Assembly (NCBI RefSeq): GCF_025567345.1
Contig: NZ_JAOQJS010000003.1
Location: 310,001-374,000, forward strand
DNA: 64,000 bases
Direction of reading: 5' to 3'
Origin: Coprococcus ammoniilyticus
Lineage (GTDB): Bacteria; Bacillota; Clostridia; Lachnospirales; Lachnospiraceae
Shown here: in pieces, positions 15,875-24,528 of the stretch
How positions within the stretch are numbered: the first letter of the stretch is position 1
Layout of the letters: every line of letters starts with the position of its first letter
Translations under genes and position numbers: made by a program
The notes under the pieces: model-generated
What the model saw: only the letters and a program-made list of their open reading frames with translations
What the model was told of the DNA's origin: nothing
Database searches by the model: none

Positions 15875-16387
15875 TTAATGTGTCTTCTCATATGCCAACA
15901 CTTTTTCTGCAATCGTATCCATGAGTTCTTCTACGGAAAGTCCCTCGGCTTTTACCGTGATCTGTGCATATTTTTCATACAATAAGATTCTCTCGTTATA
16001 AAGATCCTTTAAAGTCTGACCATCCTTTAACACTACGCCACGCCGTTTTACATTTTCCAGTCTGGAAGCGATCACTCCATATGGAAGCTCGATATATACT
16101 ACAATATCATTTTTTACATAATGCTGCATGGCTTCATCACAGTATACGACACTTCCTCCGGTTGCAATAACCGTATTCTTTAAGTCAATTTCTTTGTTTA
16201 CATCATTTTCTATCTGAAGGAACCCATCATCTCCATATTCTGCGATCAGCTCACGAAGCAGCTTACCATGCTTCTTCTGGATCAACACATCTGCATCTAC
16301 AAAATCAAATCCAAGAACCTTGGCAAGTACCACACCGATCGTACTCTTTCCACAACCAGGCATTCCGATCAAAACTATATTTTTCAT
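15875..16387 (-). CDS. aroK: Shikimate kinase family protein
   Basis: 170 residues with the P-loop GMPGCGKST (8-16), the DxD pair D31/D33 (VDADVL), and a lid/C-terminal region RRGVVLKDG...NERILLYEKYAQITV that matches shikimate kinases. ATP-binding features are sound. Two substrate-site features deviate: the usual F-R-x-x-E is F56-L57-Q-I-E60 (no Arg), and the GGG loop is GGS (77-79). It may be a divergent AroK or a paralogue with another substrate. It stands alone here; the other shikimate-route genes in the window (tyrA, aroA) are about 20 kb away. Confidence 0.82.
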   Translation of the reverse strand: MKNIVLIGMPGCGKSTIGVVLAKVLGFDFVDADVLIQKKHGKLLRELIAEYGDDGFLQIENDVNKEIDLKNTVIATGGSVVYCDEAMQHYVKNDIVVYIELPYGVIASRLENVKRRGVVLKDGQTLKDLYNERILLYEKYAQITVKAEGLSVEELMDTIAEKVLAYEKTH

Positions 16388-16513
16388 CTTCTTTCTCCAT
16401 TCTCTGTATTTTAATTTTCTATATTATCCTAATCTTTTCATTTGTTCTCTGTATTCATTACTTCTAATTTAATCCCATTTCTGTTTATTCAAGGATTTTT
16501 ATTATTACTTGTG

Positions 16514-17458
16514 TCATATACATCCCATAACGCGAAGGACATATACCCATACCGTTATCGTGATCGATGAAAACAGGGTTGTCAGCACGATCGTATTTGA
16601 TGACAGGACTTCATCATTATTCATATTCTTAGCCATGATATAACAGGTTACCGTGGACGGTGAGCCTGTCATGATCAGGATTGCTGCCAATTCACTCGGT
16701 GCAAACCCAAGCTTAACCGCAATCGGCATATAGATCAAAGGAAATACGACTAGCTTCATAAGAGCTGCTGTAACCGCAGGCTTCATTTTCTCCAGTGCTG
16801 CTTTTGTATTAAAACCTGCTCCTATGGCGATCAATGCGATCGGAGTCGCCGTCTGTGCGATATAATTGATCGTCTTCATCGGTATCGCAGGAATCGGAAT
16901 ATTCAATAATGAAAACGGAACTCCGAGCACGATGCCGATTATGATCGGATTCTTTAAAATATTAATGCATGCCGTTTTGATTCCGTCTGCACCATGGATA
17001 TTATCTCTGCCCCCAAAGGTCAACATAATAACGGACAGGATATTGAACAATGGTACCGCCGCAACGATCATAAGCGGAGCCATCCCTGAGCTTCCACAGA
17101 TATTTTCTACAAAGGCAATTCCAAGCACCGCCGCGCTTCCTCTTGCCGATGCCTGCGCAAACGCTCCGACCATCGTCTTATCCCGGCAATATATCTTTGC
17201 AAAGCACCATGCACATGCAAACATAATAAAAGTTCCGAAGAAACAAAACGCCACAAATTTCATATTTACGTCTTTTAATACCGAGGTTGTTGCGATATCC
17301 CGAAACAAAAGCACCGGAAGGGATACCTTAAACACATATTTATTTGCTATATTTGCAAATTCATCATTGATCAGCCCAATCCGTTTCAGAAACCACCCCA
17401 ACAGGATCACCAGAAAGATCGGCACTGTCGCATTTATACTAAATAAAAAATCACTCAT
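16514..17458 (-). CDS. AEC (auxin efflux carrier) family transporter
   Basis: 314 residues with about ten hydrophobic segments in two halves. N-terminal features are ATVPIFLVILLGWFLKRIGLI and VFKVSLPVLLFRDIA. The C-terminal half contains MTGSPSTVTCYIMAKNM, typical of the AEC family (malate/malonate or amino-acid-like exporters and importers). Substrate is not determinable. It has a good promoter upstream and no partner gene. Confidence 0.88.
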   Translation of the reverse strand: MSDFLFSINATVPIFLVILLGWFLKRIGLINDEFANIANKYVFKVSLPVLLFRDIATTSVLKDVNMKFVAFCFFGTFIMFACAWCFAKIYCRDKTMVGAFAQASARGSAAVLGIAFVENICGSSGMAPLMIVAAVPLFNILSVIMLTFGGRDNIHGADGIKTACINILKNPIIIGIVLGVPFSLLNIPIPAIPMKTINYIAQTATPIALIAIGAGFNTKAALEKMKPAVTAALMKLVVFPLIYMPIAVKLGFAPSELAAILIMTGSPSTVTCYIMAKNMNNDEVLSSNTIVLTTLFSSITITVWVYVLRVMGCI

Positions 17459-17497
17459 TCCATTCTCTCTTTTCTTAATTAAACTGTCGCAGCCCTT

Positions 17498-17526
17498 ACT
17501 ATAGCACAGCTTGTTACCCGATTCAA
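17498..17526 (-). promoter_or_regulatory. Promoter of the AEC transporter gene
   Basis: Minus-strand TTGAAT (17521-17526), 17 bp and TATAGT (17498-17503). The start is expected near 17491. The remaining 17527-17726 is A/T-rich with no gene that I can support. Confidence 0.6.
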
Positions 17527-17726
17527 TTTTTATCCGATTTTTTTAAAAGATCTATATGCAACAGATACACACCTGCCAGACCTCGAAAACTTTAAATTAA
17601 TGCTAAAATGTATGAGATTATCATCAGTCCATATATAATATTCAAAAAAATAAATACTGGAAAGTGGCTTAAAACCTAAGGAAATCCGCTCTGTCAAAAA
17701 AAATGCAAAAAAAATAAAATTTATTG

Positions 17727-17755
17727 TTGACATCAAGGGGGTGTTTATGTATAAT
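17727..17755 (+). promoter_or_regulatory. Promoter of the tRNA operon
   Basis: Perfect consensus TTGACA (17727-17732), 17 bp, TATAAT (17750-17755). It is the strongest promoter in the window, as expected for stable RNA, and lies about 47 nt before the start of the first tRNA. Confidence 0.85.
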
Positions 17756-17808
17756 ATGTCTTGCGTCAGAGATATGACGAACATAAAAAAACGACAAACA
17801 CTTTGTTC

Positions 17809-17883
17809 CGGGGTGTGGCTCAGCTTGGCTAGAGCGCTTGATTTGGGATCAAGAGGTCGCAGGTTCGAATCCTGTCACCCCGA
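17809..17883 (+). tRNA. tRNA-Pro (anticodon TGG)
   Basis: Cloverleaf with acceptor CGGGGTG/CACCCCG, anticodon arm CTTGA-TTTGGGA-TCAAG and T arm GCAGGTTCGAATCCTGT. First of seven tRNAs. Confidence 0.95.
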
Positions 17884-17922
17884 CTTAGATAATCATAAAT
17901 CTAAACACTGTTAAGCAATCAT

Positions 17923-17993
17923 GCGGGTGTAGTTCAATGGTAGAACACTAGCCTTCCAAGCTAGATACGTGGGTTCGATTCCCATCACCCGCT
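17923..17993 (+). tRNA. tRNA-Gly (anticodon TCC)
   Basis: Acceptor GCGGGTG/CACCCGC, anticodon arm CTAGC-CTTCCAA-GCTAG, and T arm with GTGGGTTCGATTCCCAT. CCA is not encoded. Confidence 0.95.
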
Positions 17994-18031
17994 CTTTATT
18001 TTCGCTAATATTTATAGCGGGAATTTAAAAT

Positions 18032-18105
<74 letters not shown>

Positions 18106-18162
18106 TTTATTTGTTTCATTCTGTGGCACTACTGCTGTTCCATATGGATGTTTCACTTATAT

Positions 18163-18237
18163 GGTGGGTATGGCGCAGTTGGCTAGCGCGCCAGATTGTG
18201 GCTCTGGAGGCCGAGGGTTCGAGTCCCTCTATCCACC
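18163..18237 (+). tRNA. tRNA-His (anticodon GTG)
   Basis: Acceptor GTGGGTA/TATCCAC with the extra G at position -1 opposite C73 that marks tRNA-His; anticodon arm CCAGA-TTGTGGC-TCTGG. Confidence 0.95.
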
Positions 18238-18268
18238 CTTTTCTTTATCGCATATTAAGCGATGCTTT

Positions 18269-18340
18269 TGGGTTATCGCCAAGCGGTAAGGCACAGGACT
18301 TTGACTCCTGCATTCGCTGGTTCGAATCCAGCTAGCCCAG
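18269..18340 (+). tRNA. tRNA-Gln (anticodon TTG)
   Basis: Acceptor TGGGTTA/TAGCCCA and anticodon arm CAGGA-CTTTGAC-TCCTG. Confidence 0.95.
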
Positions 18341-18359
18341 TCAAAAACTTAATTTATAT

Positions 18360-18432
18360 GGGCCATTAGCTCAGGCGGTAGAGCACTTGACTTTTAATCA
18401 AGTTGTCCGGGGTTCGAGTCCCCGATGGCTCA
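18360..18432 (+). tRNA. tRNA-Lys (anticodon TTT)
   Basis: Acceptor GGGCCAT/ATGGCTC with one G-T pair, and anticodon arm CTTGA-CTTTTAA-TCAAG. Confidence 0.95.
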
Positions 18433-18440
18433 TTAAAATT

Positions 18441-18469
18441 TCAGATATAATTTTATATCTGATTTTTTT
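18441..18469 (+). terminator. A/T-rich terminator-like hairpin between tRNA-Lys and tRNA-Leu
   Basis: TCAGATATAA (18441-18450) pairs with TTATATCTGA (18453-18462), followed by TTTTTTTA. It suggests that the Leu tRNA is partly uncoupled from the six upstream tRNAs. Confidence 0.5.
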
Positions 18470-18517
18470 ATATCTACTCTTCTATTCTTTTATTCTATTA
18501 TATATAGAAGAAACTCT

Positions 18518-18599
18518 GCGGATATGGCGGAATTGGCAGACGCGCTAGATTTAGGTTCTAGTGTCAACAGACGTGCAGGTTCAACTCCTGTTATCCGCA
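18518..18599 (+). tRNA. tRNA-Leu (anticodon TAG)
   Basis: 82-nt class II tRNA with acceptor GCGGATA/TATCCGC, anticodon arm CTAGA-TTTAGGT-TCTAG and a variable arm before GCAGGTTCAACTCCTG. Confidence 0.95.
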
Positions 18600-18601
18600 T
18601 C

Positions 18602-18632
18602 AAAAAAGGCAATCATGATCGATTGCCTTTTT
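18602..18632. terminator. Terminator at the end of the tRNA operon
   Basis: AAAAAGGCAATC, loop ATGATC, GATTGCCTTTTT, then CTTTT. It ends 22 nt from the converging GH31 stop and has A/T runs on both sides, so it probably serves both transcripts. Confidence 0.85.
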
Positions 18633-18653
18633 CTTTTATCTGATATCCTGTTA

Positions 18654-20642
18654 CTAATTATTCAAAATTACACAGGACATCTCCAGATCATATTCTCTTG
18701 TATATCCATCATCATCATACAACTGATAACTACTTCCCGCATACCCTAGTAACTGCAGCTTCTTCGTATTAATATCCGCAACACACTCGGCAAAGTCAGC
18801 AAGAGGAATGCATTTTCCTTTCCGAATAAATAAAATCACTTCATTCAACGGTACTTCTACAAAATGATGTCCTTTTTTCATCTCGGTCTGTTCAATATCA
18901 CCCTCAGCCTTGAAACGGACAAGCATCATATTCTCCGGCAGATAAACATATCTTCCGATTGCATTCTGTGTATATACCGGTGCGATCATGATCTCATTAC
19001 CAAGCATAAGCTGGTCTTCTACATTTACCGCCATACGATCTTCCGGATATTCAAATGCAAGCGGTTTAAACATCATTTCATCATTTAAAGCAGCCTTCAT
19101 ATATTCACTGTAAATATATGGAAGCAACCGATAACGAACACCTATGATATGTCTGAAATCTTCAATCTGCTCAAACTGATAGCACTCCTGCTCTCTTGTG
19201 CCAAGGCATGCATGATTACGCATCAGCGGTGTAAATACACCAAGTGCGAGCCATCTGAGCAAAAGATCTCTGGTCGTATTACAGCCAAATCCGCCCAGAT
19301 CTGCTCCTGTATATAAGAAACCACACATATTTAATGATGGAAGCATTTTCAGATTCAATAGGATATGGGACCACCAGGATTTATTATCTCCGGTCCAGAT
19401 ACCGCCATAACGATGCATTCCGATATAAGATGATCTAGAAAACAACAGGCATCTTTTCTCCGGACAGATCTCTCGAAGTGCTTCACCTGCTGCCCGTGTC
19501 ATATTATAACCAAAAAGGTTATGTACCTGATCATGACGCACCATCTTTCCATTCATATTATGATACATCGAAGCATAGTCTTTGGCATTATTAGCCAGAT
19601 CTGCTACCATATCCCGAATTTTCCAGACATCATCCACGGATTCTTCTTTATCAATAAATTCCCGCATTGCCTCTTTTACTTCACAAACGCCTTCCGGTGT
19701 ATAAAAAATTGCTGGTTCGTTCATATCATTCCAGAAGCCTTCAATTCCTGCATCTGTAAGAAGCTTATATTTCCCGCCAAACCATTTTCTCGCTTCCGGA
19801 TTCAATACATCCGGAAAATGTGTGTATCCCGGCCATACAGCTGCAACAAAATCACTTCCGTCCTCTCTTTTACAGAAATAATTGTTTGCTACGCCTTCTT
19901 CATACACATCATATCCTTCTTCAATCTTCACTCCCGCATCAATAATCGGGATCAAGCGTATATTTTCTTTTTTCAACTCTTCTACATATTCAGAAAAATC
20001 ACCAAATGCTTCATTTATCGTAAAGTCTTTATAATGATCCATATAATCGATATCCATGTATACCATGTCGATTGGAATATGATTCTCCCTGTATTTCTTC
20101 ACAACATAAGCAAAATCTTCCGGTGTCTTATAACCCCAACGGCTCTGTCCAAAACCGAAAGCAAACTTTGGAGCAATATAACTTTTTCCTATCATTTGTC
20201 TGAATTGTTTTACAATATCATATATACTTTCGCCTGTGATCACATAGAAATCCAAATCTGCTTTATCGCAGAAAATATGAAGTTCATCCATCTTAGTATA
20301 TCCGATATCAAATACCAGCGAAGACGGATAATCTATGTACAATCCAAATGTTCTCTCGCCGGATATAATAACAAAATTATGAGATGCATATAAAGAATAA
20401 ACATCCTCATGATGATTCGGAATATCTGTATTATTGCTTATATATTTATATCCTCTTTTGTTGATTCCACGATTTGCTTCACCAAGTCCATATACTGCAT
20501 CCTCTGCTTTCATATCATAAAGAAATGAAAAGCCATCATCCAGATTTACTGTTCCAACTTCAGGCATACCTTCCGATGCCTCAAATGACACAACAACTGA
20601 TTCTGTAAAAAACGGATTACCATATGTGTATTTTTTTATCAT
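18654..20642 (-). CDS. Glycoside hydrolase family 31 (alpha-glucosidase type)
   Basis: About 662 residues from the ATG at 20642; AGAGG is eight bases upstream of it but only 2 nt from the ATG at 20648. Retaining GH31 enzymes release alpha-linked glucose or xylose. The N-terminal beta-sandwich (about 1-165) is followed by the catalytic barrel. Features include GFGQSRWGYKTPED, MDIDYMD, the nucleophile Asp in GFWNDMNEPAIF, and the acid/base region RSSYIGMHRYGGIWTGDNKSWW. No signal peptide, so it is cytoplasmic and would act on imported oligosaccharides. No transporter is adjacent. Confidence 0.93.
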   Translation of the reverse strand: MIKKYTYGNPFFTESVVVSFEASEGMPEVGTVNLDDGFSFLYDMKAEDAVYGLGEANRGINKRGYKYISNNTDIPNHHEDVYSLYASHNFVIISGERTFGLYIDYPSSLVFDIGYTKMDELHIFCDKADLDFYVITGESIYDIVKQFRQMIGKSYIAPKFAFGFGQSRWGYKTPEDFAYVVKKYRENHIPIDMVYMDIDYMDHYKDFTINEAFGDFSEYVEELKKENIRLIPIIDAGVKIEEGYDVYEEGVANNYFCKREDGSDFVAAVWPGYTHFPDVLNPEARKWFGGKYKLLTDAGIEGFWNDMNEPAIFYTPEGVCEVKEAMREFIDKEESVDDVWKIRDMVADLANNAKDYASMYHNMNGKMVRHDQVHNLFGYNMTRAAGEALREICPEKRCLLFSRSSYIGMHRYGGIWTGDNKSWWSHILLNLKMLPSLNMCGFLYTGADLGGFGCNTTRDLLLRWLALGVFTPLMRNHACLGTREQECYQFEQIEDFRHIIGVRYRLLPYIYSEYMKAALNDEMMFKPLAFEYPEDRMAVNVEDQLMLGNEIMIAPVYTQNAIGRYVYLPENMMLVRFKAEGDIEQTEMKKGHHFVEVPLNEVILFIRKGKCIPLADFAECVADINTKKLQLLGYAGSSYQLYDDDGYTREYDLEMSCVILNN

Positions 20643-20793
20643 TCTCATTTCCTCTTTTCCTTTTTATTTGGTATATAATTTATTATACCTGATAATGTTA
20701 TTATATTATCTGTTCATCCGTTTTTCTTACATTATTTTTATAAATTTGTTGCACAATATTGACTTATTAATTTCTTCCCCTCGTCATCTTATA

Positions 20794-20840
20794 ACATAGA
20801 ATGGCAGGTAATCTGTTATAGACTACCTGCCATCCTATGT
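20794..20840 (-). terminator. Terminator of the nadBC-niaR operon
   Basis: ACATAGAATGGCAGGTA (20794-20810) pairs with TACCTGCCATCCTATGT (20824-20840) with one mismatch. It starts at the last base of the niaR stop codon. Confidence 0.75.
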
Positions 20841-21388
20841 CATTCACTTTTTTCCCAAAAATCAACCGGTTCGAAATCCAGCAGTTTCGCAAGAAAACCA
20901 CATTCCTCCAGATCCTTCTGAATATTATCCAGGATATCTTCTGAATCTGCCTGCACCGTGTGATAATGGTAATTGTCGGTTATCTTAAGAAGCGGCGATG
21001 ATTTTCCACTGCTCAAGGTCTTTACATATTCATAAATATCTTTTCTGGTTTTTATGTTCATCGGAGCTTTTACAACTCCATAAATCTTATGATATACAAA
21101 TACATCCAGAATCCTGCCGCCATTATCTACGATGATCTGCAATTCTTTCTCTATCTCTTCCGCAGTATGACGCACCTTGAATATTCGTTCACATTTTCCC
21201 GGCTTTAATAACACATATCCCCGGTTTGTTGAAACAATATTATTGTCAGCCGCACGAAGCAGGGCAATATCCTGTACGATTACCTGCCTACTCACACTGA
21301 GTTGCTTCGCCATCTCCGCCCCCGCAATCGGCTCCTTACTCTTCGCAAGCATCGACAACAGTTTTTCCCGTCTTTCAACTCCTGTCAT
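20840..21388 (-). CDS. niaR: NAD biosynthesis repressor NiaR (HTH plus 3H domain)
   Basis: About 182 residues from the ATG at 21388, chosen because GGGAGG lies six bases upstream; an in-frame ATG at 21415 does not have one. An N-terminal winged helix of HTH_11 type (EKLLSMLAKSKEPIAGAEMA, then SRQVIVQDIALLR) is followed by the 3H domain with conserved His residues in VRHTAEEI, VYHKIYG and NYHYHTV that bind metal and nicotinate. NiaR (YrxA in Bacillus) represses NAD synthesis genes when nicotinic acid is present. It follows nadB and nadC, which fits autoregulation of this operon. Confidence 0.93.
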   Translation of the reverse strand: MTGVERREKLLSMLAKSKEPIAGAEMAKQLSVSRQVIVQDIALLRAADNNIVSTNRGYVLLKPGKCERIFKVRHTAEEIEKELQIIVDNGGRILDVFVYHKIYGVVKAPMNIKTRKDIYEYVKTLSSGKSSPLLKITDNYHYHTVQADSEDILDNIQKDLEECGFLAKLLDFEPVDFWEKSE

Positions 21389-21486
21389 GTTCTTCCTCCC
21401 AATCTTATCATCCATTAGCCCATTCTATTTCTCATATAAACCTTCCCTGCACCCAAAGGCACCAGAAATTTTGTTACAATATTCAG

Positions 21487-22341
21487 TTAGATTCTATGAA
21501 GATTTTTCAGAGAAATATCCATGATCGGAGCGGAATGTGTCAGTGCTCCACTTGATATATAATCAACACCAAGGTTCTTCAAGCGCTCGATATTTTCTGC
21601 TGTTACATTACCTGATACCTCGATCTCTGCCTTGCCATCTATGATGCCGATCGCTTCTTTTAACATTTCATCTGACATATTATCCAGCATGATAATATCC
21701 GCTCCGGCTTCAACAGCCTCCTTTACCATATCCAGATTCTCAACCTCGACTTCGATCTTTCTGACAAACGGTGCATATTCCTTTGCCATACGGATTGCCT
21801 CTTTCACTCCGCCTGCCGCGCCTATATGGTTATCCTTCAGAAGGACTCCGTCCGAAAGATTATATCTGTGATTATGCCCACCGCCGACACGAACTGCATA
21901 TTTTTCAAAAATACGATTATTCGGGGTTGTCTTTCTGGTATCAAGCAACTGGATCTTGCTTCCTGCAAGAAGTCCTGCAACCTTATATGTGTACGTAGCA
22001 ATACCGCTCATCCTCTGCAGATAATTCAGTGCTGTCCGTTCTCCCGATAACAATACACGGATATCCCCGGTTACAACTCCCATCAACTGTCCTGCCTTTA
22101 CCTCATCGCCATCCTTGCAGTAGAGTTCTGTCACGGTTGTATCATCTAATAATTCAAATACTCTCTTAAACACCTGTAAACCACAGATGATTCCATCCTG
22201 CTTGCAGATTAACTCTACCTTTCCCATGCATGCCTCCGGCATAACGGAATTTGTTGATACATCCTCACTTGTAATATCTTCTTTTAATGCTCCAAGAATA
22301 AATGGATCTACATTTAATTTTAAAGTAATCTGATCGTACAT
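21487..22341 (-). CDS. nadC: Nicotinate-nucleotide pyrophosphorylase (carboxylating)
   Basis: About 284 residues from the ATG at 22341, which has CAGGAGGATATT upstream; an in-frame ATG at 22407 would overlap nadB by 44 nt. NadC converts quinolinate and PRPP to nicotinate mononucleotide. Signatures: SGERTALNYLQRMSGIAT, LLDTRKTTPNNR, GGGHNHRYNLSDGVLLKDNH, EVEVENLD and IMLDNMS. Length and motifs are normal. The start is 22 nt after the nadB stop. Confidence 0.97.
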   Translation of the reverse strand: MYDQITLKLNVDPFILGALKEDITSEDVSTNSVMPEACMGKVELICKQDGIICGLQVFKRVFELLDDTTVTELYCKDGDEVKAGQLMGVVTGDIRVLLSGERTALNYLQRMSGIATYTYKVAGLLAGSKIQLLDTRKTTPNNRIFEKYAVRVGGGHNHRYNLSDGVLLKDNHIGAAGGVKEAIRMAKEYAPFVRKIEVEVENLDMVKEAVEAGADIIMLDNMSDEMLKEAIGIIDGKAEIEVSGNVTAENIERLKNLGVDYISSGALTHSAPIMDISLKNLHRI

Positions 22342-22363
22342 AATATCCTCCTGAATGATTTTT

Positions 22364-23665
22364 CTATGCTTCCTGTCTGTGCAGGTCTTCTTCGTTTTCC
22401 CTTGCAATCTCAGCCTTAAGCAGTGCTTTATATTCTGTTGCCAGCTTCTTCTTATCTGTATAATCGTCTTCTCTGTAAGAGATTTCTTCTATCTTTGTCC
22501 GATCGAACTGCTCAGTCATTTCCTTTGCGGCCCGCTTGGCAAATACCAGGCTCTCAAGAAGTGAATTACTTGCCAGTCGATTCTTGCCATGAACTCCGTT
22601 ACATGCAGTCTCTCCGATCGCATATAACTGATCCATCGATGTCTTACTGGACAAATCCACCTTGATACCGCCCATGAAATAATGCTGTGCCGGCACAACC
22701 GGTATGCATTCTGTATACACATCATATCCCATTTCTTTGCAATGCTCAACGATATTCGGGAAATGTTCTTCTAATTCTTTTCTATCAATCACAGTCATAT
22801 CTTCCCAGACATAATCTGTTCCGTCCTTCTCCATCTGTTTGCGAATCTCGATCGTCAGCAGATCTCTCGGAAGAAGTTCATTTACAAACCGCTCATGATT
22901 CTTGTTATAGAGCAGCGCCCCCTCGCCACGAACCGATTCCGAGATCAAAAAACTCCTGTCCTCCGGCTCTTTGCTATATAAAGTTGTCGGATGAATCTGG
23001 ACATAGTTCACATGCTCTGTCTCAATCCCATGCTTTAATGCGATCGCAACGGCATCTCCGGTCAGGTGTCTGAAATTAGTCGAATGTCTGTAAATACCAC
23101 CGATTCCCCCACAAGCAAGCATGGTATAGTTTGCCATGATCGGGAAAATCTTATTCTCCGCATCCCTTGCCACCACACCGTAACAGCAATTATCCTTACA
23201 CAGGATATCCACCATGGTTACATGTTCGTAGATCGTCACATTCGAAAGCTTCTCTACATTGCGGAGCAGGGTACTTGTGATCTCTTTTCCTGTTACATCC
23301 TCATGAAAAATGATACGGTGATGGCTATGTGCTCCTTCCTTTGTATAGCTGAAACTGCCATCCGGCTCCCGATGGAAATCCGCTCCATACTTTACAAGAT
23401 CGTTTACAACATCGACCGATGAACGTATCATGACTTCTACACTCTTTGGATTATTCTCATAATGTCCCGCCTTCATGGTGTCTTCAAAATAACTGTCATA
23501 GTCATCTTCTGATTTCAGCATACACATGCCACCCTGTGCCAGGAAGGAATCACTGTGTTCTACGATATCCTTTGTTATGATCGTTATCTGTTTATCACTG
23601 GGGAGATTCAATGCAGCATATAAACCTGCGCATCCACTTCCAACAATTAAAATATCTGTCTTCAT
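22364..23665 (-). CDS. nadB: L-aspartate oxidase
   Basis: 433 residues. A flavoprotein oxidising aspartate to iminoaspartate for quinolinate synthesis. FAD-binding GSGCAGLYAA begins at residue 9. Substrate and flavin regions include LAQGGMCM, HRIIFHEDVTGKEI, GGIGGIYRHSTNFRHLTGDA, QIHPTTLY, PAQHYFMGGIKVD and ASNSLLESLVF. It is about 100 residues shorter than the E. coli protein because the C-terminal helical domain is reduced. First gene of nadB-nadC-niaR. The usual partner nadA (quinolinate synthase) is not in this window. Confidence 0.94.
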   Translation of the reverse strand: MKTDILIVGSGCAGLYAALNLPSDKQITIITKDIVEHSDSFLAQGGMCMLKSEDDYDSYFEDTMKAGHYENNPKSVEVMIRSSVDVVNDLVKYGADFHREPDGSFSYTKEGAHSHHRIIFHEDVTGKEITSTLLRNVEKLSNVTIYEHVTMVDILCKDNCCYGVVARDAENKIFPIMANYTMLACGGIGGIYRHSTNFRHLTGDAVAIALKHGIETEHVNYVQIHPTTLYSKEPEDRSFLISESVRGEGALLYNKNHERFVNELLPRDLLTIEIRKQMEKDGTDYVWEDMTVIDRKELEEHFPNIVEHCKEMGYDVYTECIPVVPAQHYFMGGIKVDLSSKTSMDQLYAIGETACNGVHGKNRLASNSLLESLVFAKRAAKEMTEQFDRTKIEEISYREDDYTDKKKLATEYKALLKAEIARENEEDLHRQEA

Positions 23666-23761
23666 ATTGTTTCTCCAACTGTATTTATTTGTTTTTTCTT
23701 CTTATTATAAAAAAGCGTTGCCTTAGTATACCACGTTCTGTTGTGCATGACAATATAGTAT

Positions 23762-23783
23762 TTTACACCACTTTACATGTGTC
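23762..23783. promoter_or_regulatory. Candidate NiaR operator upstream of nadB
   Basis: About 100 nt upstream of the nadB ATG lies an imperfect inverted ACACCAC-n-ACATGTGT element (23762-23783), close to weak promoter-like hexamers on the minus strand. A repressor site is expected here because niaR is in the operon. The match to the true NiaR consensus was not tested. Confidence 0.3.
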
Positions 23784-23844
23784 TTGTCAGTAGATAAAAT
23801 GAAAGACAGCATTACTTATTATTCCGTAAGACGTTCGCACTCTA

Positions 23845-23905
23845 TTTTAACGCAACGGTGCTAAGCTCCTCGCCTATGGCGACTCACTAAGAACCGGCGT
23901 TAAAA
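23845..23905. repeat. 61-bp structured palindromic element
   Basis: TTTTAACGC (23845-23853) pairs with GCGTTAAAA (23897-23905). Inside, CGGT pairs with ACCG, and the tip is CGCC-TAT-GGCG. Layered stems in non-coding DNA upstream of nadB suggest an interspersed palindromic repeat (REP/BOX type) or a small structured RNA. The rest of the 23666-24135 gap shows no gene. Confidence 0.5.
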
Positions 23906-24053
23906 AGGCTTACTTCATAAAGTACATATACTCCAATGCCAAATCTCACTTCTCATTTTTGATCTAAACATTGATATCTTGATCTATTATTTCTCCCTTT
24001 TCCACAAAATTTCCACTAACTATAAATGAAAACTTTTCATATATCTTTTTAGA

Positions 24054-24107
24054 TAAAAATAACCGAATTAGCTCTTTATAATTCAAAAAACTAATCCGGT
24101 TATTTTA
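24054..24107 (-). terminator. Terminator of the acidic membrane protein gene
   Basis: AAAATAACCG-ATTAG (from 24055) pairs with CTAAT-CGGTTATTTT (to about 24106), with A/T runs on both sides. It lies about 30 nt after the stop. Confidence 0.7.
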
Positions 24108-24135
24108 CTCACTTTGATTCAGCTCAAATTTTTGA

Positions 24136-24432
24136 TTATTCAGCGTCTGCTACAGGCTCTGCTGCCGGTGCTTCTGCTGTCTCGGCAGGCTGCTCTGCCG
24201 GTGCTTCTTCCTCGTCATCATCGTCATCATCGAAGAAGTCGTCATCAAAATCATCATCAAAATCATCATCAAAATCATCAAGAAAATCAGGTGTCAGGTA
24301 TGAATATACTGCATATGCAATACCTGCGATCGCTGCTACTGCACCGATAATCGCAAGGATCACAAATACAACACCTTTTGCCTTTTCTTCTGTTGGTTCG
24401 CTTTTTACTAAGATTACATCATTATTTTTCAT
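24136..24432 (-). CDS. Small single-pass membrane protein with very acidic repeat tail
   Basis: 98 residues, family not recognised. A short polar N-terminus is followed by one membrane helix (about 20-46, VVFVILAIIGAVAAIAG). Then come a DDFD-type tandem acidic stretch (about 50-75) and a Glu/Ala/Pro-rich tail. The acidic stretch is encoded by 12-bp near-perfect repeats at about 24236-24283. Similar DUF-type proteins occur in gut Clostridia. AAAGGGTGG precedes the ATG and a TATAAT box is upstream. It has its own terminator, so it is monocistronic. The function is unknown. Confidence 0.7.
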   Translation of the reverse strand: MKNNDVILVKSEPTEEKAKGVVFVILAIIGAVAAIAGIAYAVYSYLTPDFLDDFDDDFDDDFDDDFFDDDDDDEEEAPAEQPAETAEAPAAEPVADAE

Positions 24433-24528
24433 TATAAACTACCACCCTTTCATTTAGTTTCTGTATGCCGTCATTATAGCATACTCTTTTTTCTATTTCT
24501 ATATTATCTTGGAATTATTATAATTTCT

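Noticed and set aside
17530..17784. Minus-strand ORF overlapping the tRNA promoter
   Set aside because: It covers a consensus promoter and has low-complexity composition; chance frame in A/T-rich DNA.
24236..24283. CRISPR-like short repeats
   Set aside because: Contiguous 12-bp units within a coding frame, without spacers.
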